A program made the translations under genes and the position numbers. The notes under the pieces are model-generated. The model saw only the letters and a list, made by a program, of their open reading frames with translations, was not told where the DNA came from and made no database searches. DNA of 64,000 bases from DATAOG01 sp963782885 (GTDB taxonomy: Bacteria; Pseudomonadota; Alphaproteobacteria; Geminicoccales; Geminicoccaceae). This document shows positions 52,900 through 60,624 of this stretch, piece by piece. Within the stretch, counting starts at the first letter, position 1, and each line of letters opens with the position of its first letter. Location of the stretch: contig CAWALL010000013.1 in the NCBI GenBank assembly GCA_963782885.1, positions 1 to 64,000 on the forward strand. The letters are read 5' to 3'.

Positions 52900-53160
52900 G
52901 GCCGGGCCGCCGTCTACCGCCGCGGCGATTGCCGGCGTTCCCCGACGCGATGCCGGCAAAGCCGAAGACTCCGGTGCAGGGCGGAGGTGGGGTTGAGATC
53001 ACGTTGGAAGGACGCCAAGGGCAGGATCTACGAATGGGACAGCAGGCACGGGACGGTCGAGGTCTACGGCAAGACCGGAAAACGACATCGCGGCGAGTTC
53101 GATCCGGTGAGCGGCAAGCGCCTCAGGCCGGCCGATCCCCGAAGGCGAGTCGAGCCGTGA
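52900..53160 (+). pseudogene. Colicin E3-type 16S rRNA-cleaving toxin C-terminal domain, frameshifted
   Basis: The RNase tip reads RWKDAKGRIYEWDSRHGTVE, then HRGEFDPVSGKRLRPADP, ending RRVEP. This matches the colicin E3/pyocin S6 cytotoxic domain, with Asp, His and Glu of DSRHGTVE at the same spacing as in colicin E3 (DSQHGELE). The preceding linker (LPAFPDAMPAKPKTPVQGGGG) is typical of these toxins but lies in another frame. Dropping one G from the GGGG at 52989-52992 joins the two exactly. No delivery domain is present, so this is an orphan tip. Alternatively, TTG 52993 or GTG 52987 could start a free 55-57-residue RNase. Confidence 0.75.
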
Positions 53161-53516
53161 ACAGCGCGCCTGCCGAACAGCTTGCGCGAGGGTTTGTGTT
53201 GCAGGGCTTCGATCGGACGACGGAGGAGCTGAAGGTCGAGTTGCATCTGGAGCCGGTGCCGATCGACAAGCTCCGCTCGTTGTTCGACGTCGGCGACGAC
53301 CCCGAGATGTGCGACGCTTACCCCGTGGACGCCGTCAAGGCGGGCGGTCTCGCACCGCTGGTCACCGAACCCATCGACCTCGACAGGTACGACTTCTTCC
53401 TGCAGCGCTACGCGTATCGTCACGTCAGGACGCGGCGCAGCGTGGCTAGCGCCGTATCAATGTCGGCGCGGGTGACGTCGAGGTGGGTGACCGCGCGCAT
53501 GCGGGTCTGGCCGTAG
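53157..53516 (+). CDS. Immunity-like protein (DUF7683/Im3-like) for the E3-type toxin
   Basis: A 119-residue acidic protein starting with GTG that overlaps the toxin stop (GTGA). LQGFDRTTEELKVELHLEP, VPIDKLRSLFDVGDDPEMCD and PIDLDRYDFFLQRYAYR resemble DUF7683 proteins and, more loosely, colicin E3 immunity protein Im3 (FDKSTEDFK near its start). After AYR (53420) the frame continues 31 more residues into the antisense of the threonine aldolase 3' end. So the native stop was probably lost at an insertion junction. It would bind and block the RNase. Family assignment is from memory of motifs. Confidence 0.65.
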   Translation: MNSAPAEQLARGFVLQGFDRTTEELKVELHLEPVPIDKLRSLFDVGDDPEMCDAYPVDAVKAGGLAPLVTEPIDLDRYDFFLQRYAYRHVRTRRSVASAVSMSARVTSRWVTARMRVWP

Positions 53517-54445
53517 CCGCCGATCAGCACGCCCTGCTCGCGCAGCGCGGTCGAGACGTCGGCGGCGCTCATCCGGTCGCCGACCTCGAACCAGACGATG
53601 TTGGTCTCGACGCTCGCGAGGTCGATCGTCACGCGCTGGATCTCGGCCAGCCCTTCGGCCAGATGGCGGGCGTTGGCGTGGTCCTCGGCCAGGCGCTCGA
53701 CGTGGTGGTCGAGAGCGTAGAGGCAGGCGGCGGCGATGATCCCGGCCTGGCGCATGGCGCCGCCGATCTGCTGCTTGACCCGCCAGGCCTCGTGGATGAA
53801 GGCCTTGGAGCCGGCGAGCACGGCGCCGACCGGGGCGCCCAGGCCCTTGGAGAAGTCGATCCACAAGGTGTCGAACGGCGCGGCGTAGTCGGCGGCCGGG
53901 GTGCCGCTCGCGACCACCGCGTTGATCAGGCGCGCGCCGTCCATGTGGCAGGCGAGGCCGTGCTCCCGGGCGACGCCGGTGACCTCGTGAATCCGGGCGA
54001 GCGGCCAGACCGCACCACCGCCGACGTTGGTCGTGTTCTCGACCTCCAATAGGCGCGAGCGCGGCGCATGCCGCCAGGCGGGCGAATTGATCGCGGCTTG
54101 GACCTGCTCGGCCGTGAACATGCCGCGCTCGCCTTCGAGGCCGCGCAGCATGACGCCGGCGAGCGCCGCCGGTCCCCCGGACTCGGCAAAGATCGGATGG
54201 GCGGTCGCGGCGAGGATGATCTCGTCGCCCTGGCGGCAGTGGACCCGCGCCGCGATCTGGTTGCACATCGTCCCGGACGGCAGATAGACCGCGGCCTCCT
54301 TGCCGAGCAGGTCGGCGACCCGCTCGCACAACGCGTTGACGGTCGGGTCGAGCATCGCCTGCTCGTCGCCGACCTCGGCCCCGGCGATCGCCCGGCGCAT
54401 GCCGGGCGTCGGCCTGGTGCGGGTGTCGCTGTAGAGGTCGATCAT
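53420..54445 (-). CDS. Low-specificity L-threonine aldolase (beta-eliminating lyase family)
   Basis: A 341-residue PLP enzyme that cleaves L-threonine or allo-threonine to glycine and acetaldehyde. MIDLYSDTRTRPTPGMRRAI and EVGDEQAMLDPTVNALCERV open the fold. HMDGARLINAVVASG holds the cofactor-binding Asp, and TLWIDFSKGLGAPVGAVLAG the Schiff-base lysine. The ATG overlaps the stop of the upstream molybdopterin oxidoreductase gene (ATGA), so the two are coupled. The last codons overlap the tail of the immunity-like ORF on the other strand. Confidence 0.93.
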   Translation of the reverse strand: MIDLYSDTRTRPTPGMRRAIAGAEVGDEQAMLDPTVNALCERVADLLGKEAAVYLPSGTMCNQIAARVHCRQGDEIILAATAHPIFAESGGPAALAGVMLRGLEGERGMFTAEQVQAAINSPAWRHAPRSRLLEVENTTNVGGGAVWPLARIHEVTGVAREHGLACHMDGARLINAVVASGTPAADYAAPFDTLWIDFSKGLGAPVGAVLAGSKAFIHEAWRVKQQIGGAMRQAGIIAAACLYALDHHVERLAEDHANARHLAEGLAEIQRVTIDLASVETNIVWFEVGDRMSAADVSTALREQGVLIGGYGQTRMRAVTHLDVTRADIDTALATLRRVLT

Positions 54446-56547
54446 GCCGGCACCAGCTCCTCTTCCCGTACCGACGACGCCGCGGCGACCGGCCCCGGGC
54501 GCAGCCAGACCGCGGTGTCGTGGAACACCGCCCCGCCGCCGGGCGGTGCGGCCTCGGCGCTGATCAGCACGTTGATGCCGATCCCCTCCTCGAAGGCGGC
54601 GTTCGGCCAGATGCTCTCGACCACCAGCACGCCCCGCTGCTGGCCGTCCTTGAGCTCGGCGTGCACGACCACCGAGCCGCGCTCGTTGCCGAGCCGGACC
54701 CGGTCGCCCGCGCCGATCCCGAGCCGCGCGGCGTCCCCGGGATGGACCAGCACGGTCGGCCGGCCTTCGCGCCGCTGCGAGGTCGGCATCTCGGTGAAGC
54801 TCGTGTTCAGGTAGTTGCGGGCCGGCGCCGCCACCAGCCGGAACGGCCGCGCCGCACAGGTCTCGTCGATGATCGCGAAGTGGTCCGGCAGCTTCGGCAT
54901 GCGCGCATGGTCCGGCCCCTGCCGGGACCAGTCGGGCTTGAACTGGAATCTTCCCGATGGCGTCGGAAAGCCGTTCAGGTGATGGGCGGTTGCATAGTCG
55001 GGCATGGCGTCGTAGCCGCCCGCGGCGTCGACGGTCGCGGCATCCGGCCAGCCCGAGCGCTGGAGCAGATCGTCGATCAGCTGCCACTCGGTCATCGCGA
55101 AGCCCGGGTGCGCCGGCGCGCCGAGCCGCCTTGCCAGCTCGCAGATCACGTAGTGGTTGGTCCGGCAGTCGGCGTAGGGCTCGAAGATTTTTCGCGCGGT
55201 CTGAATCCGGGTGTGGCCGGACGCCTGGTAGATGTCGTCATGCTCCAGGAACATGGTCGCCGGCAGCACGATGTCGGCCATCTGCGCGGTCTCGGTCAGG
55301 AACTGCTCGTGCACGCAGACGAACAGGTCCGTGCGCGAAAAACCCCGGTGCACCTTCTCGAGCTCGGGAGCCACGCACATCGGGTTGGTGTTCTGGATCA
55401 GCAGTGCGGTGACCGGCGGCCCGTCGCCGAGATCCTGCCGGTCGCCGACCAGAATCGGGCCGATCCGCGACTGATCGAGCAGCCGGACCTCCGGGTCGAT
55501 CAGGTCCCAGCCCTCGATCAGGGTCTTGTCCCAGTGGTACAGGTCGCCCTGATTGTAGAGCCCGCCGCCGCCCTCGTACCGATAGGCGCCGGTCACGATC
55601 GGCAGGCAGGAGGCGGCGTGCATGTTGGCGGCACCGTTGCGCGACCGCGTGAAGCCGAAGCCGAGCCGCAGGTAGGAGCGCCGGGTCGAGCCGTAGAGCC
55701 TGGCGAACGCCTCGATCGTCTCGACCGGCAGGCCGGTGATCGGCGCGGCCCACTCGGGCGTCCGGGAGGCGAGATGCGCCTCCGCTTCCTGCCAGTCGTC
55801 GGCGTAGTTCGCGAGGTAGTCGCGGTCGGCATGGCCGTCGCGGAACAGGACGTGCATCACCGCGCAGGCGAGCGCGCCGTCGGTGCCGGGGCGCAGCGCG
55901 ATGTGCATATCCGCCTGCTCGGCGGTGCCGGTCCGGTAGGGATCGACCACGACCAGCTTTGCGCCCCGCGCCTTGCGCGCCCGCGCGACGTGGGTCATGA
56001 CGTTGACCTGGGTGTTCACAGGATTGGTGCCCCAGATCACGATCAGGTCGGAATGCACCATCTCCTCGCAGCGCACGCCCCAGCGCCGGCCGTAGCCCGC
56101 CCGCCAGCCGGCGTCCGAGAGCGTGACGCAGATCGTGGTGTGCCAGCCCGAGTAGTGCTGGGCGTGGCGCAGGCGATTGATGCCGTCGCGCTGCACGATG
56201 CCCATCGTGCCGGCGTAGAAGTAGGGCCAGACCGTTTCGGGCCCGTGCCGCTGGCTGGCGCGCGCGAGCTGCCCGGCGACCTCGTCGAGGGCGTCGTCCC
56301 AGGTGATCGGCGCGAATTTTTTCGAACCCTTGGGCCCGATCCGGCGCAACGGCTGGCTCAGCCGGTCCGGGTGATGGAAGCGCTCGTGATAGCGCGCGAC
56401 CTTGGCGCAGATCACGCCCGTGGTGTAGGGGTTCCGGTTAGAGCCCCGCACCTTGCCGAGCCGGCCGCCGTCCAGCCGCTCGACCTCGAGCGCGCAGACG
56501 CTCGGGCAATCGTGCGGACAGACCGACGGCAGAAATTCGCTGGCCAT
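54442..56547 (-). CDS. Cytoplasmic molybdopterin oxidoreductase with [4Fe-4S] domain
   Basis: A 701-residue member of the DMSO reductase superfamily. The N-terminal Fe-S domain has SVCPHDCPSVCALEV and a later GVICAKVARYHE, giving four Cys ligands. ITWDDALDEVAGQL, WGTNPVNTQVNVMTHVARAR and VVDPYRTGTAEQADMHIALR are cofactor-binding blocks. The C-terminal Mopterin-binding domain is FRLVAAPARNYLNTSFTE and VRLGNERGSVVVHAE. TICVTLSDAGW may supply the metal ligand Cys. There is no twin-arginine signal, so it acts in the cytoplasm. The substrate is unknown. The stop overlaps the aldolase start. Confidence 0.9.
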   Translation of the reverse strand: MASEFLPSVCPHDCPSVCALEVERLDGGRLGKVRGSNRNPYTTGVICAKVARYHERFHHPDRLSQPLRRIGPKGSKKFAPITWDDALDEVAGQLARASQRHGPETVWPYFYAGTMGIVQRDGINRLRHAQHYSGWHTTICVTLSDAGWRAGYGRRWGVRCEEMVHSDLIVIWGTNPVNTQVNVMTHVARARKARGAKLVVVDPYRTGTAEQADMHIALRPGTDGALACAVMHVLFRDGHADRDYLANYADDWQEAEAHLASRTPEWAAPITGLPVETIEAFARLYGSTRRSYLRLGFGFTRSRNGAANMHAASCLPIVTGAYRYEGGGGLYNQGDLYHWDKTLIEGWDLIDPEVRLLDQSRIGPILVGDRQDLGDGPPVTALLIQNTNPMCVAPELEKVHRGFSRTDLFVCVHEQFLTETAQMADIVLPATMFLEHDDIYQASGHTRIQTARKIFEPYADCRTNHYVICELARRLGAPAHPGFAMTEWQLIDDLLQRSGWPDAATVDAAGGYDAMPDYATAHHLNGFPTPSGRFQFKPDWSRQGPDHARMPKLPDHFAIIDETCAARPFRLVAAPARNYLNTSFTEMPTSQRREGRPTVLVHPGDAARLGIGAGDRVRLGNERGSVVVHAELKDGQQRGVLVVESIWPNAAFEEGIGINVLISAEAAPPGGGAVFHDTAVWLRPGPVAAASSVREEELVPA

Positions 56548-56664
56548 GACGGCTCCTTCGCAGGCGGCGGTTGCTGCCATCATACCCGCCGGAGCCCACG
56601 TGACCAGGGCCTACGCCCGGTGCTAGGACGGCTCCGGAGGACATCTGGCCGAGCGGACCGGGCG

Positions 56665-57162
56665 TTGCAGGCTCACAGCTTCCCACCGATCGCAAGCAGA
56701 ACGTCGCGCGTGCTGATCCTGGGCTCGATGCCGGGCAAGGTGTCCCTGCGCGAACACCAGTACTACGCCCATCCGCGTAACCAGTTCTGGCGGATCGTCG
56801 GCGAGCTGCTCGGGTGCGATCCCGCGAGCGCCTACGAGGCCCGAGTCGCCTCGCTGCGCTCGGCCGACGTCGCGCTCTGGGACGTGCTCGAGTCCTGCAC
56901 CCGCGAGGGCAGCCTGGATTCGGCCATCGTCGGATCCTCGATCGTGGCCAACGACTTTGCGGATTTCCTGACCGCGCATCCGCAGATCCGCCGGATCTGC
57001 TTCAACGGCGGCACGGCCGAGAAGCTGTACCTGCGGCACGTTCAGCCGCGTCTCGCTGCCGACCCAAAGATCCGGCGTCTGCGGCTGCCGTCGACCAGTC
57101 CGGCCCATGCGGCGCTGCCGTTCGCCGCGAAGCTGTCGGCATGGCGCGCGATCGTGCCGTGA
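56665..57162 (+). CDS. DNA-deoxyinosine glycosylase (uracil-DNA glycosylase superfamily)
   Basis: A 165-residue base-excision enzyme that removes hypoxanthine from DNA. The family N-terminus HSFPPIASRTSRVLILGSMP and GKVSLREHQYYAHPRNQFWR contains the UDG motif with Asn for base recognition. The later IRRICFNGGTAEKLYLRHV and LRLPSTSPAHAALPFAAKL form the second motif. TTG at 56665 begins directly at the conserved start; no ATG or GTG upstream fits. Its 3' end overlaps the TPR gene. Confidence 0.88.
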   Translation: MQAHSFPPIASRTSRVLILGSMPGKVSLREHQYYAHPRNQFWRIVGELLGCDPASAYEARVASLRSADVALWDVLESCTREGSLDSAIVGSSIVANDFADFLTAHPQIRRICFNGGTAEKLYLRHVQPRLAADPKIRRLRLPSTSPAHAALPFAAKLSAWRAIVP

Positions 57163-58265
57163 GCTCGAGCGCCATCGGCCTGCTCGGCCTGGTGGTGCTG
57201 TGGTCCTCGGGCGCGCTCGCGGCCGATGAAGCCGATCCTTGCAGCGTCGACCTCCCGGCGATCGCCGCGCTCACCGCGGCGCTGGCCTCGGGCCGTCCCG
57301 ACCGCGCCGGGCGAGCGGACCTGCTGCGCCGGCGCGGCGAGGTGCTGTCCGCGCGCGGGCATGCGCGCCAGGCCCTCGACGACTACGACGCAGCCATCGC
57401 GCTCGCACCCGAGGTCGCCGAGGTCTATCTCGACCGCGCCAGCCTGCTGGTCGACGAGGCCCGCTTCGAGCCGGCGCTCGCCGATCTCGAGCGCGCGATC
57501 GGCCTGCGCCCGGATCTCGCGCAAGCCTACGTCGATCGCGGCGCCGCCAGATACGAGCTCGGCCTCTATGCGAGCGCGGCCCTGGACTTCAGCCGGGCGA
57601 TCCAGCTCGATCCGAGCGCGCCCGCCGCCTGGCTGGGACGCGCCAACGCGCTGCGCGACGGTCGCGAGGCCGAGGCGGCGCTCGCGGACTACGACGCGGC
57701 GCTCGAACTCGCGCCCGACGATGCCGAGATCTGGTTCGAGCGCGCGGTCGCGCAGCACCGGCTCGATCGGTTCGACGTCGAGCAGGCCGACTGGGCGCGC
57801 GCGATCGCGCTCGATCCGGACCTGTTCTGGCTGTACGGCACGGCCTACCGGCACCGCTTCCTGTACGAAGAAATCCGCTCCGATCACCGGACCGCGCGCC
57901 GGCACGCGCCCGACAACGCCAAGGCCTACTTCAACCGCGCGCAGGCCTGGCGCTACCGGCGCCGGTACTGCCAGGCGCTCGAGGACTATCGCCGCGCGCT
58001 CGAGCTCCGCCCGGGCTACGTCGACGCCGAGCTCGGCCGCGGGATTTCGCTGCTGGCGCTGGGCACCGCTGAGGCCGCGATCGAGACGCTGTCCTCGGTC
58101 CTCGAGCGCGAGCCGAACCACATCGAAGCTTACTTCTACCGCGGCCTCGCCTGGCGCGCCGCCGGCATGCCCGATGCCGCCCGCGCCGACTTCATGCGCG
58201 CGGCGCGCCTGGCGCCCAGCAACCCGGTCGTCCGGACCGCGCTGGCGGCCGATCCGGGCGACTGA
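57141..58265 (+). CDS. Exported TPR-repeat protein
   Basis: A 374-residue protein. The signal peptide (SAIGLLGLVVLWSSGALA) is followed by about eight tetratricopeptide repeats, for example ARQALDDYDAAIALAPEVAE, YVDRGAARYELGLYASAALD, CQALEDYRRALELRPGYVDA and YFYRGLAWRAAGMPDAARAD. TPR arrays hold protein partners; no enzymatic domain is present. The ATG at 57141 lies inside the glycosylase gene (22-bp overlap); GTG at 57159 would shorten the leader and also work. Confidence 0.85.
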   Translation: MARDRAVSSSAIGLLGLVVLWSSGALAADEADPCSVDLPAIAALTAALASGRPDRAGRADLLRRRGEVLSARGHARQALDDYDAAIALAPEVAEVYLDRASLLVDEARFEPALADLERAIGLRPDLAQAYVDRGAARYELGLYASAALDFSRAIQLDPSAPAAWLGRANALRDGREAEAALADYDAALELAPDDAEIWFERAVAQHRLDRFDVEQADWARAIALDPDLFWLYGTAYRHRFLYEEIRSDHRTARRHAPDNAKAYFNRAQAWRYRRRYCQALEDYRRALELRPGYVDAELGRGISLLALGTAEAAIETLSSVLEREPNHIEAYFYRGLAWRAAGMPDAARADFMRAARLAPSNPVVRTALAADPGD

Positions 58266-58271
58266 TCGCCG

Positions 58272-59837
58272 TCACCGCGCCGCCGCACAGCCGGCGACCG
58301 GTTGCCAGGGATCGGTCATGCCGGAGCCTTCGCCGGTAGCCGGATCACGCAGCACCGCCGACGGGCAGGCGAACAGGTTCGGGTAAATCGTGGGTCTGAG
58401 CTGACGGACCTCGAAGCGCGCGGCCAAGGCTTCGAGGGCCGCATCCCCCACTCGGGGATCGGCAGTGACCTGCGAGGTGCCCGAGACGTCGATCCGCGGC
58501 GTGTGGAACGCGGTCTCGAGGTCGAGGCCGCCGTCGATCAGCATCGAGGCGAGCTGGAGGACGGCGGGCATGATCTTGCGCCCGCCGGAGGCGCCGAGGG
58601 CGAACCAGGGGCTGCCGGCGCGGGTCCCGATCACTGGGCACATGTTGGCGAGCGGCCGCTTGCCCGGGCCGATCGAGTTCGGCCGGCCGGGGCGCGGGTC
58701 GAACCACATGATGCCGTTGTTGAGCAGGATGCCGGTCTGCGGCGAGACGATCTTGCTGCCGAACAGCGAGAGCAGCGTCTGGGTCAGGCTGACCATGGTG
58801 CCGGCGCGGTCGACCACCGCGAGATGGGTGGTGCAGGCGGGATCGCGGGCGTCGGGCGCATCGCCCATGGTCGCGAGCCGGTGCTCGTAGGCCGCGAGCA
58901 GCGCCGAAGCAATGGCGCTATAAGCGTCGGCGCCGGGTCGGCCAGGCGGGATTTTGCCATCGATCAGCGAGACGGCATGGGCGAGCGTCGGCCCGGCGCT
59001 GAGGCCGGGCGGCGCCTGCAGGACCGCGTCGCCGTGGGTGATCGCGAGCGGATCGACGACCCGCGCCCGATAGCGGGCAAGGTCGTCGACCGTCAAGTTG
59101 CCACCGGCCGCGCGTAGATCCTCTACCAGCAGCGCCGCAAGCGCGCCGGTCAGGAGGTCCATAGGTCCAGCCTCGGCGATCCGCTGCAGGCTCGCCTCGA
59201 GCCGGCCGAGCGGCAGGTGGCCGAGGCTGCCGTCCTGGTTCGGGGCGGGCGCCAGCCCATCCGGCAGATAGACCGCGCGCGCCGCGTCGAACCGGCCAAG
59301 ATGCCGCGCTGCGAACGCGATCCTGAGCCCGGTGTGCCAGTCGACCGGCAGGCCCGCCCTGGCGAGCGCGATCGCGGGCGCGGCGAGCTCCGCCCAGGAC
59401 AGGCTCGCATGGCGCTCGAACGCGAGCGCGAGGCCCGCCGCCTGGCCCGGAACCGCGATCGCGAGCGGGCCGGCAACGTTGCGCTCGTCCTGCACCGCGG
59501 GCCAGCCGAACAGGTCCCGGTCCTGGCCGCCGGCCAGTGGATAGTCGGCCGGATCGAGCGCCGCGGGCGCGATCATGCCGAACTCGATCACCTCGGGCGG
59601 CCGACCGTCCGCGGGCGCCACCACCATCAGGCCGCCGCCGCCGAGCCCGCTCATCCAGGGCTCGAGCACGGCCAGCGCGAGCGAGGTCGCGAGCGCCGCA
59701 TCGACGGCATTGCCGCCGGCCTCGAGGACCTCGGCACCGACCTCGGCCGCGGCCCGATGTTGCGCGGCGACCAAACCACCGGCAGCACGAATTGCTGGCT
59801 TGGTCACTTCCCACGAGGCTATCATCTCTGTCGCCAT
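58272..59837 (-). CDS. Gamma-glutamyltransferase family protein
   Basis: A 521-residue Ntn-hydrolase that in the family moves or hydrolyses gamma-glutamyl groups such as that of glutathione. The self-cleavage/nucleophile threonine lies in DPACTTHLAVVDRAGTMVSL. GGNAVDAALATSLALAVLEP and GLGGGGLMVVAPADGR open the large subunit, and NNGIMWFDPRPGRPNSIGPG and LGASGGRKIMPAVLQLASML close the small one. No signal peptide is visible, so it may be cytoplasmic, or one of the GGT-like acylases acting on other amides. Confidence 0.9.
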   Translation of the reverse strand: MATEMIASWEVTKPAIRAAGGLVAAQHRAAAEVGAEVLEAGGNAVDAALATSLALAVLEPWMSGLGGGGLMVVAPADGRPPEVIEFGMIAPAALDPADYPLAGGQDRDLFGWPAVQDERNVAGPLAIAVPGQAAGLALAFERHASLSWAELAAPAIALARAGLPVDWHTGLRIAFAARHLGRFDAARAVYLPDGLAPAPNQDGSLGHLPLGRLEASLQRIAEAGPMDLLTGALAALLVEDLRAAGGNLTVDDLARYRARVVDPLAITHGDAVLQAPPGLSAGPTLAHAVSLIDGKIPPGRPGADAYSAIASALLAAYEHRLATMGDAPDARDPACTTHLAVVDRAGTMVSLTQTLLSLFGSKIVSPQTGILLNNGIMWFDPRPGRPNSIGPGKRPLANMCPVIGTRAGSPWFALGASGGRKIMPAVLQLASMLIDGGLDLETAFHTPRIDVSGTSQVTADPRVGDAALEALAARFEVRQLRPTIYPNLFACPSAVLRDPATGEGSGMTDPWQPVAGCAAAR

Positions 59838-59894
59838 GCGCCCCCGGCCCCTCGCTTAACCGATTCCTGATCCCGCCAGCGGTAGGTTCGCAGG

Positions 59895-60614
59895 ATGGGC
59901 CACATCATCGTCGTCGGCAACCTCAAGGGCGGCACGGGCAAGACCACGATCGCCGTGAATCTGGCCTGCGCGCTCGCGGCGCGCGGGTCGCGGGTGGCTC
60001 TGCTCGACGTCGACCCGCAGGCCAGCGCGGTCGCCTGGGGACGGGCCGGCAACCTGCCGATCCGGATCGAGGCGGCGCCGCCGAGCGCCGGCGCGGCTGG
60101 CGGGCGGTGGCTGGCCCGGGCCACCGAGCTCGCGGGCGTCGTCGACGTCCTCGTGATCGATCTGCCGGCGGTGATCGTGCCGGCGATCGCCTCGGCCACG
60201 ATGATCGCCGATCTGGTCCTGGTGCCGGTCACCCCGTCGGCGGTCGACGTCGCGCCGACCGAGCGGGTCCTGCGCATGATCCGGACCACCCGCGAGTCGC
60301 GGCCCGGCCACAAGCCGGCGGCGATGCTGGTCCCGAACAAGGTCGACTTCCGCGGCTACTACCACGAGGCGACCGAGGCGGCGGTCGCGACCCTGCCCGG
60401 GCGCTGGGCGCCGCCGATCCGACAGCTCACCGATCACGTCAATGCGTTCGCGCTCGGCAACTGGACCGGCGGCTATGCTCCGGAATCCAAGGCCGCGCAG
60501 GACATCTGGGCGCTCACCGACGAGGTCGAGGCCGCGCTCGGCCTCGCGGGCCGCCGGCAGCCGGCCGCGACGGACGCCGCCGGGCTCATCGACGAGACCC
60601 AGCTCGGCGCGTGA
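59895..60614 (+). CDS. ParA/MinD-type ATPase
   Basis: A 239-residue P-loop ATPase. The deviant Walker A is VVGNLKGGTGKTTIAVNLAC, the A' motif is ALLDVDPQASAVAWGRAG, and DVLVIDLPAVIVPAIAS takes the place of Walker B. LVPVTPSAVDVAPTERVLRM and VPNKVDFRGYYHEATEAAVA are typical later blocks. No ParB gene lies nearby, so it is an orphan ParA-like protein rather than part of the main chromosome partition locus. Confidence 0.88.
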   Translation: MGHIIVVGNLKGGTGKTTIAVNLACALAARGSRVALLDVDPQASAVAWGRAGNLPIRIEAAPPSAGAAGGRWLARATELAGVVDVLVIDLPAVIVPAIASATMIADLVLVPVTPSAVDVAPTERVLRMIRTTRESRPGHKPAAMLVPNKVDFRGYYHEATEAAVATLPGRWAPPIRQLTDHVNAFALGNWTGGYAPESKAAQDIWALTDEVEAALGLAGRRQPAATDAAGLIDETQLGA

Positions 60615-60624
60615 GTCGCCGCCC

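Noticed and set aside
54520..56664. The long upstream extension of the glycosylase frame
   Set aside because: It is antisense to the molybdopterin oxidoreductase. Family sequence starts only at the TTG at 56665.
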